A stretch of DNA of 10,486 nt from an uncultured Lachnospiraceae bacterium (GTDB lineage Bacteria > Bacillota_A > Clostridia > Lachnospirales > Lachnospiraceae), in the NCBI GenBank assembly GCA_902787595.1, contig CADAHD010000050.1, forward strand, positions 1 through 10,486, read 5' to 3'. The translations under genes and the position numbers were made by a program. Below, one piece after another: positions 1-7,981 of this stretch. Within the stretch, counting starts at the first letter, position 1, and the number at the start of each line of letters is the position of its first letter. A model generated the notes under the pieces. It was not told where the DNA came from and made no database searches. It saw only the letters and a program-made list of their open reading frames with translations.

Positions 1-3000
1 CCGCTTACCACGCAGTATTGGCAGAGCGAGGCCAGAAAGCAGCTGGATATGGTAAACGAATTCCGTACCGGTGATGAAGCCTGGCATTATGATGAGAATA
101 ATAATGTGGTATATGATACAGGTCTCAGTCCGCTGACATGGGATTACGGTCTGGAGAAAGTGGCTCTTCTGCGCGCGGTGGAAACGGCATTATACTGGTC
201 ACATACCAGACCTGACGGAAGCGACTGTTTTACGGCATATGGAAGCGGAATGGAATACTGCTACAAAGGCGAAAACCTGGCTGCGGGTCACAGTAATTCG
301 GAAGTTGTTATAGATGCCTGGAAAGAAACAAATGCTAAATACAGCGGACAGGGACACAGGCGCAATATGCTGGGTTCGAGCTACGCATATATGGCTTCGG
401 CATGCGTTATCTATAAAGGAACTAAGTATTGGGTACAGGAATTCTGCGGCAAGCCTATCGATCTGACACCCGCTGCGGCAGATGACGGAGTACATACCGA
501 TCAGGTTACAGCGGATATAGCAGAAGGTGCTTATTATACAGAATCTATGGATGAAGATACCCCCATAAAACTGGAAGTGGGGACAGCTGCAGCCTTGCCT
601 GAATTTACAGGTGTATTTCGTGTAAACGGCAGCTCTTCTGATACGAGAATACCTCTGCCGGTCAGCTGGAGTCTGGAGGATCCGGCTTTTGGCGTTATTG
701 CTGACGGAAAGATCACGGCGTCAAAGCCTGCGCTTACCAAATTATATGGAAGCTTTAACTATCTTGACATGGACTATTCCTGCGAATATACGCTAGATTC
801 CAGGATATATGCCAAATCTGTAAGCGTAAGTCCTGCTGCTGTGGCTGTGACTAAGGGCGAGACCGTAAGCATCAATGCCACTGTATTGCCGGAAGGCGCT
901 ATCGATGCGGCCGTAACATACAGCAGCAGTGATACATCAGTGGCAACTGTATCCCAATACGGTGTGATAACGGCAGTCGGAAACGCCGGTGAATATACGA
1001 ATGTAAGGGCCACTACGGAAAGCGGGCTTTATGATGAGTGCCATATTGATATAGCAGAGAACCCTTATCTGGAGGCATCTGCAGGCAGTTCGGAATATAC
1101 GGGAATGAAGATAGGAGACAGCAAGGCGCTGCCGTCTGTTTCTGCGGATGGTACATATTCAAGCCTTACTTATCCCAAGCCTGTTCCCGAGCTTAAGATG
1201 AGTATTTCCGATAACACGGTTGCGGTCATTTCCGATAATAAGGTTTATGCTGTCGGAGCCGGCGAAACCACATTAAATGTTGATGCCGGTACTTTCTACG
1301 GAACAAAGTATGATTTTTCCTATGATATAAAGGTGGCCGATCCGGCAAACATGCCTGAATCGATAAGCCTAAATTTTACTTCGCTTACCATGGCTAAGGG
1401 TGACGAAGTAACGCTGCAGGTTGCGGATATCCTGCCTGAAGAGGCAAAGAATTGCGAACTGAGCTTCAGCAGCTTAAACGAGAGCATTGCCACTGTTTCT
1501 GATAACGGCGTGATAAAGGCCGTGGGCAGCGCAGGAAAGAGCACGGGCATAAGAGTTACTGCAGTTAATGATGTATATGCAGAGTGCAAAGTTTCTATTG
1601 TAAATGATCCTACATTGCAGGCTTCGGTAGGAACAAGCGGATATATGAGCATGGCAGCAGGTTCGGCAAAAGCGCTGCCTGTTATTTCGGCCGGCGGTAC
1701 TTATTCATCGCTGACTGTTCCACAGGAAGAGCCGGCTGTTACTTTCCATATTGCTGACAGCAGTGTAGCTGTTATCTCCGATAATAAGGTATTTGCGGTA
1801 GGCACCGGCGAAACGGTGCTCAGATCGGATCCCGTAGTATTTTACGGAACGGAATACGATTTTTCGTGGGAGATCACAGTAAAGAGCGCAGAACAGCCTG
1901 CGCCCGATCCTGTCCTGAATGATGATATGTATTCCATCACCATGAAATTCGGACAGAGTGAAGCCAGGAAGTTTGAAAAACTGATTAACGATTTCCGTAC
2001 AGGCGATGAAGCGTGGTATTACGATCAGAACAATAATAAAGTTTCTGCAGGTAATCTGGGCAAGCTGAGCTGGGATTACGGAATTGAGAAGGCAGCAATA
2101 CAGAGAGCTGCGGAAACTGCCATAATCTTTTCTCATACGAGACCCAATGGCGACAGTTGCTTTACCGCTTATCCCTCCGGTGGTGGAAGGGGTGAGAATA
2201 TTGCGGCCGGCCATAATACTGCCAACGCTACCATGGAGCAGTGGAAGGAGACCAACGAGGGATACAGCGGTCAGGGACACCGCAGAAATATGCTCGGAAG
2301 CAACTATACGGCATTTGCTGTAGGGCATGTAACCTTTAACGGTTATGATTACTGGGCAATGGGCCTGTCATCAAAAAACAGCGGTGAGACATCCTTTACC
2401 GTATGGGACAGTGAAGGTGAGATACTGGTCGAGATAGCGGGCAAGAATATTACAAACGCAGAGGTAAATGCTTCTCTTGCAAAAGGCAGTACCATAGAAT
2501 TATCTACGGGCGTTGCGAAGAAGCTCCCCACTTTCAGCGGAAGCCTTAAGGTTTCGGGCAACTGGCCGGGTAAGGATATAGCAGTAAAGCTTGCATCTCC
2601 CACATGGACGCTCAGTGATCCTTCCTTTGCCGATATAGCCGATGGAAAGATCACGGCGAAAAAGGGAGGCTATTGCGATCTTACAGCAAGCTTTAAGCTG
2701 CGTGGTCAGACATATAAGTATACCTATAAACTGCATGTTAAGATCAGTCCTTCCGAGGTAACGCTGAGTCCTGCATCTGCAAAGCTTACGGGTGATGAGA
2801 CCCTGCAGCTTGAATGGACCGTGCTGCCCGAGGATGCGGAAGATAAGTCGGTTAAGTTTAAGAGCAGCGATACTTCGGTAGTTACCGTTGATAAAAACGG
2901 TCTGGTGACTGCTGTCGGAGCCGGTAATGCGACGGTCACCGTTACCACAAATGATGCGGGTAAAACTGCTGAATGCACGATAAAGGTAACTGTTGAATAC

Positions 3001-5031
3001 ACCGTTGCCGCGCCCAGAGCGGATATTCCTTCGGGCGAGACACAGAGAGGAACTATCGTCAGACTGAGCAGCAATACTCCTGATGCGGCGATCTATTATA
3101 CTACGGACGGAAGCACGCCGGATGCATTGAAAGGCACTCTTTATAAGAACGGTATCAGGCTTGAGAGCGATGTGACCATAAAGGCAGTCGCATTTAAGAA
3201 TGAGGTTTACAGCGGAGTATCCGAGTATAGATATACTATAGGCGCAGATAACTGGGGAGATATCATCGAAGAAGATAGAGCCCAGTGGGATGGACTGGAC
3301 AGCGTTCCGGAAGGCATATGGGTCGCAGCGGCTTCCGTTCCCACGCTTACATATACGGGTAAGGCGCAGAAGCCCGCAGGTTTCAGGGTATATCTTGGAA
3401 GAAAGCTGCTTACAAATAAGGATTACAGCATCAGCTATTCGGCAAATACCAATGCCGGTAATGCGATCGCCACATTCAAATTTAAAGGCAGCCTGGCCGG
3501 AACCCTGGAACAGAAATTCGTGATAAGTCCCGTGGATATAAGCGAAGCGGCTATAGGAAGCGTAAGCGTGATCTATACCGGCTCTGCCATCTCTCCCAAC
3601 CCTGTTGTTATGTGGAAGGGGAAGACGCTTGTTAAAGAAAGCGACTACAGCATAGTCGATGCACCGGACTATACCGAGCCCGGAACTTATGAAGCAGCGA
3701 TAAGCGGAAAGGGTAATTTTAGCGGAACCGCCGGCTTTACTCTTATCATATCAAAGCCTGAAGGCGAAAGCCTTACAAAGGCAAAGGTATCCAAGATACC
3801 TGCCCAGACCTATGTGGATGGCGGCATTAAGCAGCTTTGTGATAAGAAGGGCAATCCGCTGGCCGTAAGTGTCAAGCTGGGTAACGAGACTCTTATTGAG
3901 GGAACCGACTACAGCTGCGCCATAGAAGGCGGCGATAAGCCTGGGACAGCCGCGCTGATCATTACTGCGATGGGCAGCAGATGCTTTGGCAGCAAGACGG
4001 TTTACTTTGATGTTAAGGCCCGCGCCATGAAGACCTATGCGGTAGTCGATCCCATATCCGCAGTAACATATAACGGTATGGCGCATACTCCGGAGATAAA
4101 GATCTGCGATAAGAAGAGCGGAGAGGTCCTTAAAGAGGGTGTTCATTATACCGTAAGCTACACAAAAAATATCGCGGCCGGCAAGGGAAAGATAACCATA
4201 GAGGGCATAGAGTCTGCCGGATATACGGGAAAGATCAGCAAGAGCTTTAAGATAGATAAGGCATCTATTCTGGAGGCTAAGCTTACTTACAGTGACAGAG
4301 CATACTTTGTAAAGGGCGGAGCTGTTGCGGATATTAAAGTTACGCTGAACGGATACGTTCTTACCGAAGGCGTGGATTATACCGTTAAATACAGCAATAA
4401 TAAGAAGGCCGATATGACGGCAAGCTTTATTGTGAGCGGAAAAGGCTCACTGAAGGGCAAGCTTCCCGCAGGACAGTTCAGCGTTATGGCCAAGCCGCTT
4501 GCTGAAGTAAACGGCTATGCGGCAGATGTTTTATCGGGCGCTTCCTACAAGTCCAAGCCCATACTTACAGACACAAACGGAAAGAAACTGCTGGCCGGCA
4601 CGGATTATAAACTGACAGGTTACTTCTATGATGAAGACTGTACCGTAAACGGATCCGAGAGCCGTCTGACCGGACAGGCTGTAAAGGATGGAGATGTGAT
4701 CCCCGAGGGTACTGTTCTCAGGGTGAAGTTAAGCGGTAAGGGCGCATACAGCGGTGTATGTTTAATAAGATACAGAGTATGCGGAGTGAGCATAAAGACG
4801 GCAAGCGGAAAAGTGACGGATCAGCTTTATACCGGATCTGCAGTTAAGCCCGGAAAAGACATGATAACGCTTAGCGTGGGTGGAAGCGTATTAAAGGAAG
4901 ATGATTATGAGATAGTTTCGTATTCCAATAATATCAAGCCCGGAACCGCCAAGCTTACCGTGAGAGGTAAAGGAAAATACGGCGGAGAAAAAACAATAAG
5001 CTTTAAGATCGTACGGAGGACAGCAGAGTAA
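1..5031 (+). CDS. Giant secreted-type protein with two CAP domains, BIG2 Ig domains and C-terminal repeats (5' partial)
   Basis: The frame is open from base 1. The residues before the first internal Met (nt 49) match the start of the second CAP copy ('QSEARK'), so the true N-terminus and any signal peptide lie upstream. Residues below are counted from nt 49. CAP domain 1 spans about 1-135, with likely cavity residues H52 (SHTRP), E75 (GEN), E93 (WKET) and H103 (GHRRNML). An accessory Ig-like region spans 150-255. BIG2 domains lie at 256-335 and 437-517, each followed by a related module (338-430, 519-613). CAP 2 spans 630-775 with H696, E716, E734 and H744, followed by its accessory region and a third BIG2 (901-982). 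A chitobiase/hexosaminidase C-terminal-like domain (986-1064) and an 'IPEGIWVA'-like linker lead into about seven 'YTG..DYxxxYxxN' repeats (1097-1656). No LPXTG motif, membrane anchor or SLH domain is visible at the C-terminus. CAP proteins are usually extracellular; the ligand or substrate is unknown. The stop overlaps the next start. Confidence 0.93.
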   Translation, partial: PLTTQYWQSEARKQLDMVNEFRTGDEAWHYDENNNVVYDTGLSPLTWDYGLEKVALLRAVETALYWSHTRPDGSDCFTAYGSGMEYCYKGENLAAGHSNSEVVIDAWKETNAKYSGQGHRRNMLGSSYAYMASACVIYKGTKYWVQEFCGKPIDLTPAAADDGVHTDQVTADIAEGAYYTESMDEDTPIKLEVGTAAALPEFTGVFRVNGSSSDTRIPLPVSWSLEDPAFGVIADGKITASKPALTKLYGSFNYLDMDYSCEYTLDSRIYAKSVSVSPAAVAVTKGETVSINATVLPEGAIDAAVTYSSSDTSVATVSQYGVITAVGNAGEYTNVRATTESGLYDECHIDIAENPYLEASAGSSEYTGMKIGDSKALPSVSADGTYSSLTYPKPVPELKMSISDNTVAVISDNKVYAVGAGETTLNVDAGTFYGTKYDFSYDIKVADPANMPESISLNFTSLTMAKGDEVTLQVADILPEEAKNCELSFSSLNESIATVSDNGVIKAVGSAGKSTGIRVTAVNDVYAECKVSIVNDPTLQASVGTSGYMSMAAGSAKALPVISAGGTYSSLTVPQEEPAVTFHIADSSVAVISDNKVFAVGTGETVLRSDPVVFYGTEYDFSWEITVKSAEQPAPDPVLNDDMYSITMKFGQSEARKFEKLINDFRTGDEAWYYDQNNNKVSAGNLGKLSWDYGIEKAAIQRAAETAIIFSHTRPNGDSCFTAYPSGGGRGENIAAGHNTANATMEQWKETNEGYSGQGHRRNMLGSNYTAFAVGHVTFNGYDYWAMGLSSKNSGETSFTVWDSEGEILVEIAGKNITNAEVNASLAKGSTIELSTGVAKKLPTFSGSLKVSGNWPGKDIAVKLASPTWTLSDPSFADIADGKITAKKGGYCDLTASFKLRGQTYKYTYKLHVKISPSEVTLSPASAKLTGDETLQLEWTVLPEDAEDKSVKFKSSDTSVVTVDKNGLVTAVGAGNATVTVTTNDAGKTAECTIKVTVEYTVAAPRADIPSGETQRGTIVRLSSNTPDAAIYYTTDGSTPDALKGTLYKNGIRLESDVTIKAVAFKNEVYSGVSEYRYTIGADNWGDIIEEDRAQWDGLDSVPEGIWVAAASVPTLTYTGKAQKPAGFRVYLGRKLLTNKDYSISYSANTNAGNAIATFKFKGSLAGTLEQKFVISPVDISEAAIGSVSVIYTGSAISPNPVVMWKGKTLVKESDYSIVDAPDYTEPGTYEAAISGKGNFSGTAGFTLIISKPEGESLTKAKVSKIPAQTYVDGGIKQLCDKKGNPLAVSVKLGNETLIEGTDYSCAIEGGDKPGTAALIITAMGSRCFGSKTVYFDVKARAMKTYAVVDPISAVTYNGMAHTPEIKICDKKSGEVLKEGVHYTVSYTKNIAAGKGKITIEGIESAGYTGKISKSFKIDKASILEAKLTYSDRAYFVKGGAVADIKVTLNGYVLTEGVDYTVKYSNNKKADMTASFIVSGKGSLKGKLPAGQFSVMAKPLAEVNGYAADVLSGASYKSKPILTDTNGKKLLAGTDYKLTGYFYDEDCTVNGSESRLTGQAVKDGDVIPEGTVLRVKLSGKGAYSGVCLIRYRVCGVSIKTASGKVTDQLYTGSAVKPGKDMITLSVGGSVLKEDDYEIVSYSNNIKPGTAKLTVRGKGKYGGEKTISFKIVRRTAE
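4..813 (+). repeat. CAP plus accessory-domain unit, copy 1 of 2
   Basis: This stretch encodes CAP domain 1 and the Ig-like segment after it. It aligns module by module with nt 1936-2742. Shared landmarks are QSEARK, FRTGDEAW, SHTRP, GEN(L/I)AAGH, WKETN, GHRRNML and, in the accessory part, 'F..IADGKITA'. The protein copies are clearly homologous, but the DNA has drifted at synonymous sites, so this is an old intragenic duplication rather than a recent one. Confidence 0.8.
814..1338 (+). repeat. BIG2 plus Ig-like module, tandem copy 1
   Basis: The unit is about 175 residues: a BIG2 domain (S-V-S-V-S-P start, 'SSSDTSVATVS..GVITAVG' core) followed by a module with 'KALP.(V/I)SA.GTYSSLT', 'VAVISDNKV' and 'FYGT.YDFS'. 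It is followed directly by a second copy at 1357-1887. The second half of the unit also resembles a diverged BIG2 fold ('VAVISDNKVYAVGAGETTL'). Confidence 0.75.
1357..1887 (+). repeat. BIG2 plus Ig-like module, tandem copy 2
   Basis: This is the second tandem copy of the unit at 814-1338. It repeats the landmarks 'ATVSDNGVIKAVGSAG', 'GTYSSLT', 'VAVISDNKVFAVGTGET' and 'FYGTEYDFSWEI'. It ends just before CAP domain 2 after a short Pro-rich linker ('EQPAPDPV'). Confidence 0.75.
1936..2742 (+). repeat. CAP plus accessory-domain unit, copy 2 of 2
   Basis: This is the second copy of the unit at nt 4-813. The spacing between the second, third and fourth likely cavity residues (E716, E734, H744) is identical to copy 1 (E75, E93, H103). 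Copy 2 is three residues shorter between the His of HTRP and the GEN motif. The strand after the last His differs: copy 1 ends YWVQEF and copy 2 ends YWAMGL, so the two pockets may differ in detail. Confidence 0.8.
3337..5016 (+). repeat. Array of about seven C-terminal Ig-like repeats
   Basis: Seven diverged units of about 75-95 residues begin near residues 1097, 1172, 1250, 1336, 1412, 1492 and 1585 (counted from nt 49). A typical unit runs 'YTGxAxxP...GxxLxxxxDYxxxYxxNxxxGxAxxxxxGKGxxxGxxxxxFxI'. Units 1, 4, 5 and 7 fit this best. Unit 6 carries an insertion ('YFYDEDCTVNGSE') and unit 3 has lost the YTG start. Such repeats are common stalk or wall-associated modules in Lachnospiraceae surface proteins; binding partners are unknown. 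Confidence 0.7.
5014..5020 (+). promoter_or_regulatory. Ribosome binding site inside the upstream gene, for the 5031 start
   Basis: CGGAGGA lies in the last codons of the CAP protein gene, 10 nt before the ATG at 5031, and fixes that start. The in-frame ATG at 5040 would sit 19 nt away, too far. Combined with the TAATG stop/start overlap, this suggests translational coupling. Confidence 0.7.
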
Positions 5032-5717
5032 TGCCTTTAATGGATGAGTTTAAAGAGGAGCGTGAGAAGATAAAGACCGCTCCTCTGAAGGTCAAATGGA
5101 AATACTTTCAGGAATACTATCTTAAGATGACCATAGGGATCATAATCGTTGTTGCCATAGTGATATCCATAGTGGTAACAACCCTTACACATAAGGAGGA
5201 AATGCTCTATGTCTGTCTTATCAATTATGATGTTAACTTAGCCGAGAATGAGGACGAACTGATAGATCCTTTTGAACAGGAGCATCTTGAAAACATCAAA
5301 AAGCAGAAGATCGTTCTGGACAGCGGTGAGAATATACTGGCAGACGGTAAGCAGGCTGACCCCGATTCAATGATCAGATATCCTTATGAAGATGAAGAGA
5401 AGATAACCATGGTCATAGCTGTAGGTCAGATGGATCTGATGATAAGCGGGGAAGATATCATCGACAAATATCTTTCCAGGGATGTTTTAAAACCCCTGGA
5501 TGAAGTATACAGCCAGGCGGAGATAAAGAGTTTTGAAGATGCCGGATTGCTTAAGTACTATCAGGGTAAGCCCGTGGCCATATGTGTGGATAATTCCGAG
5601 AAACTGAATAAGTACTATTATTATCTGGGCGAAAAGACAGATCATTATTATCTGGCATTCAATTACGGCTACCATACCGATCTGGCAAAGGAATTTGTTA
5701 AATATCTTGGTTATTGA
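5031..5717 (+). CDS. Single-pass membrane protein with extracytoplasmic domain, unknown function
   Basis: The 228-residue product starts with a charged cytoplasmic segment (1-32, many Lys/Glu), then one hydrophobic helix (about 33-53, 'MTIGIIIVVAIVISIVVTT'). A soluble, acidic and Tyr-rich domain (about 58-228) follows and is expected outside the membrane. The stretch 'MDLMISGEDIIDKYLSRDVLKPLDE' resembles the hinge-like segment of extracellular solute-binding proteins, but no lipobox or ABC permease accompanies it, so no transport role is claimed. I do not recognise a named family; similar small anchored proteins occur in Lachnospiraceae. The ATG overlaps the TAA of the CAP protein (TAATG), so the two are almost certainly cotranscribed and may form a surface pair. 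No terminator is evident after it. Confidence 0.85.
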   Translation: MPLMDEFKEEREKIKTAPLKVKWKYFQEYYLKMTIGIIIVVAIVISIVVTTLTHKEEMLYVCLINYDVNLAENEDELIDPFEQEHLENIKKQKIVLDSGENILADGKQADPDSMIRYPYEDEEKITMVIAVGQMDLMISGEDIIDKYLSRDVLKPLDEVYSQAEIKSFEDAGLLKYYQGKPVAICVDNSEKLNKYYYYLGEKTDHYYLAFNYGYHTDLAKEFVKYLGY

Positions 5718-5739
5718 CCGGTTAAGGACAAGTATTTTA

Positions 5740-5768
5740 TTGCTTTAAAGAAGATAATCTGATAATAT
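5740..5768 (+). promoter_or_regulatory. Possible sigma-A promoter for the ywlG-GH9-PAP2 genes
   Basis: TTGCTT (5740-5745), a 17-bp spacer and TAATAT (5763-5768) preceded by TGA (an extended -10 feature). Matches to consensus are 3/6 and 4/6. The predicted start near 5775 leaves about a 30-nt leader before ywlG. The 87-bp gap (5718-5804) holds no other signal, and no terminator separates it from the upstream gene, so read-through is also possible. Confidence 0.35.
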
Positions 5769-5804
5769 ACGGTGAGACTAATTTAGTGATTCAGAGGTGA
5801 TTTC

Positions 5805-6356
5805 ATGGACATAACTGAAGAAGTATCCGCGCTTGTGCGGGAGGTGGCAGAGCAGGCAAAGCTCAAAGAGGGTGATCTTATGGTCATAGGCTGCTCTACC
5901 AGCGCGGTACAGGGTGAACTGATAGGAACACATTCTTCCGTGGATCTGGGAGCGCAGTTATGGCAGGGAGTGGAAAAGACTGTTTCGGAGCTTAAGCTCA
6001 GGCTGGCGGTACAGTGCTGTGAGCATTTAAACCGCGCGCTTGTCACCGAGCGAGAGGTAATGGAAAAATACGGCTTTGAGCAGGTCAACGCAATACCCCA
6101 GCCCAAGGCAGGAGGATCTTTTGCAACCCAGGCATATCAGCATTTCAGCGATCCGGTATTGGTAGGAGACATCAGGCAGAGCGCATTGGCAGGCATCGAT
6201 ATAGGAGGCGTGCTGATAGGAATGCATGTTAAGCCTGTAGTGGTGCCCATCAAGTTAAAACAGGATACTGTAGGCAAAGCAAGGATAATCGCGGCGAGAT
6301 ATCGTCCCCGTTTTGTGGGTGGTTCCCGCGCCGTATATGACGAGTCTATAGAGTGA
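5805..6356 (+). CDS. ywlG: UPF0340 / TIGR01440 family protein YwlG
   Basis: The 183-residue product has the family's usual length and all of its conserved blocks: 'GCSTSAVQGELIGTHSS' (29-45), 'QCCEHLNRALV' (70-80), 'IPQPKAGGSFATQAY' (97-111) and 'IGGVLIGMHVKPVVVP' (133-147). The Cys, His and Gly-rich loops suggest a ligand or active site, but the biochemical function of this widespread Firmicutes family is not established. It is predicted to be cytosolic, with no signal peptide or membrane helix. The start is supported by AGAGGTGA (5793-5800) with short spacing. It precedes the GH9 gene by 30 nt and is probably in one transcript with it. Family assignment is confident; function is not. Confidence 0.93.
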   Translation: MDITEEVSALVREVAEQAKLKEGDLMVIGCSTSAVQGELIGTHSSVDLGAQLWQGVEKTVSELKLRLAVQCCEHLNRALVTEREVMEKYGFEQVNAIPQPKAGGSFATQAYQHFSDPVLVGDIRQSALAGIDIGGVLIGMHVKPVVVPIKLKQDTVGKARIIAARYRPRFVGGSRAVYDESIE

Positions 6357-6386
6357 ATAGGGATCTTTCCCGGAAGGAGAAGGTAT

Positions 6387-7976
6387 ATGATAGCTGTAAA
6401 TCAGGTTGGTTACGCTACAGAGTCGGTCAAACATGCCACCATCAGCGGCGGCAAAAAATATAAGCTTTTCAACAGTAAGGGGGAGCGCATCCTGGAGGGT
6501 GAGGCAAAGCTCTCTATGGATGAAAATAGCGGACAGAAGGCCGGAGTCATCGATTTTACCGATGTTAAGACTCCCGGTAAATACTATTTTGTTGATGAGA
6601 AGGGTGAGCGCAGCGCAGGCTTTACCATAGGAAAAAAGGTTTATTCATCCCTTTATAAGGATGCCATGCGCATGTATTATTTCCAGCGCTGCGGCATGAA
6701 GCTGGAAGAAAAATATGCCGGCAGATTCGCGCATAAAGCATGCCATTGCATGAACGCCAGGGTGCTTTACAGCGAGCCCGCAAAATATGTGAAGCTTAAA
6801 GGCGGATGGCATGATGCAGGTGATTACGGAAGATATGTGACGGCAGGAGCTGTTACCCTTGCGCATCTTCTTTATGCTTATGAATTAAAGCCCAAGGCGT
6901 TTAAGGCGTCCAATAACATACCGGAGAGCGGCAACGGCATCCCCGATATTCTTAATGAATGCGCATACGAGCTGGATTGGATGCTCAAGATGCAGGAAAA
7001 GGACGGAGGCGTACATCATAAAGCGACATCCATGAGCTTTGTGGATTTTGTAATGCCTGAAGACGACAAGCTTGAGCCTGTTATAACACCGGTTTCATCA
7101 CTGGCAACCGCAGATCAGGCAGCTGTTATGGCGCTGGCTTCCCGCGTATACGAAAAATTTGACGAAAAGAGAGCAAAAGCTTATAAGAGATCGGCGCTGG
7201 CAGCAGGCAAGTGGCTGATCGCCAATCCGGGATTTGTATTTAAAAATCCTTCCGAAGTGCACACCGGCACCTATGAGGATATGTGTGACGCGGATGAGCG
7301 CATGTGGGCGGCAGCAGAGCTTTTCAGACTCAGCGGAGACCAGAAGTGGGTATGGAGCATACGCCAGATACTGGAGCTGCGCATAAGCACGGTAGCTCTG
7401 GGCTGGGCAGATGTAGGCGGACTCGCTTCAATGAGCATATTGATGGCAAAGAAGGGAGTGTTCCCTCAGGATATCTGCGATAAGCTTTACGGCAACTGGA
7501 TAGAGGAGGCGGACAGACTTTGCAAGGTAGCGGCAGGCAGCCCTTATGAACTGGCTTTCCATCCTTATAATTTCTGCTGGGGCAGCAATATGCAGGTATT
7601 GTGCAACGCAATGGAGCTCTGCTTTGCAAACAAGCTCAGCGGTAAAGAAGAGTATCTGAACTACGCTTTGACGCAGCTTGATTATATACTGGGACGCAAT
7701 GCAATGGATACCAGCTATGTAACGGGCTATGGGGAGAAAGCATTCAGGAGTCCTCACAACAGACCTACTGTTGCCGACGGCGTAGATGAGCCCATACCCG
7801 GATATGTATCCGGCGGACCCAACTACCGGGCGTGCGATACCATGGCAAATAAAGAGATACTGGACGGACGTCCGCCCATGATGTGGTATGTTGATGACTG
7901 GCGTTCCTACAGCACAAATGAGATAACAATATACTGGAATTCACCGCTGGTATATGTACTCGCTTACCTTATGTGA
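6387..7976 (+). CDS. Glycoside hydrolase family 9 cellodextrinase, cytoplasmic
   Basis: The 529-residue product has an N-terminal Ig-like CelD_N domain (about 1-78, 'VNQVGY') and a GH9 (alpha/alpha)6 catalytic domain (about 85-529). The family signatures are present: 'GGWHDAGDYGRYV' with the Asp pair D143/D146 (catalytic base and water binding), 'FRSPHNRP' with H457, and 'SYSTNEITIYWNSPLVYVLAYL' with the acid E512. The 'STNEITIxWNxPLVYVLA' ending is that of the cellodextrinase/exo-acting branch, as in Butyrivibrio Ced1, rather than classical endoglucanases. It probably releases glucose or cellobiose from imported cello-oligosaccharides. There is no signal peptide: the frame is closed by the ywlG stop only 10 sense codons upstream, and AAGGAG (6374-6379) supports this ATG. 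No carbohydrate-binding module or dockerin is present. GH9 membership is certain; the exact substrate is inferred. Confidence 0.95.
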   Translation: MIAVNQVGYATESVKHATISGGKKYKLFNSKGERILEGEAKLSMDENSGQKAGVIDFTDVKTPGKYYFVDEKGERSAGFTIGKKVYSSLYKDAMRMYYFQRCGMKLEEKYAGRFAHKACHCMNARVLYSEPAKYVKLKGGWHDAGDYGRYVTAGAVTLAHLLYAYELKPKAFKASNNIPESGNGIPDILNECAYELDWMLKMQEKDGGVHHKATSMSFVDFVMPEDDKLEPVITPVSSLATADQAAVMALASRVYEKFDEKRAKAYKRSALAAGKWLIANPGFVFKNPSEVHTGTYEDMCDADERMWAAAELFRLSGDQKWVWSIRQILELRISTVALGWADVGGLASMSILMAKKGVFPQDICDKLYGNWIEEADRLCKVAAGSPYELAFHPYNFCWGSNMQVLCNAMELCFANKLSGKEEYLNYALTQLDYILGRNAMDTSYVTGYGEKAFRSPHNRPTVADGVDEPIPGYVSGGPNYRACDTMANKEILDGRPPMMWYVDDWRSYSTNEITIYWNSPLVYVLAYLM

Positions 7977-7981
7977 TAAAA

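Noticed and set aside
814..1887. CRISPR or recent tandem DNA repeat
   Set aside because: The repetition is at protein-domain level with many synonymous differences and no short identical repeat/spacer pattern.
1705..2328. 207-codon minus-strand open frame opposite the second CAP domain
   Set aside because: It lies wholly antisense to a strongly supported coding region with clear CAP motifs. Its translation has no recognisable domain and it has no ribosome binding site.
3751..4146. 131-codon minus-strand open frame opposite the C-terminal repeats
   Set aside because: It is a shadow of the repeat-encoding frame. The composition is uncharacteristic of a real protein and there is no promoter or ribosome binding site.
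5718..5804. Terminator or riboswitch between the membrane-protein gene and ywlG
   Set aside because: No GC-rich stem with a T-tract and no structured conserved motif is visible in the 87 bp; only a weak promoter-like pair is seen.
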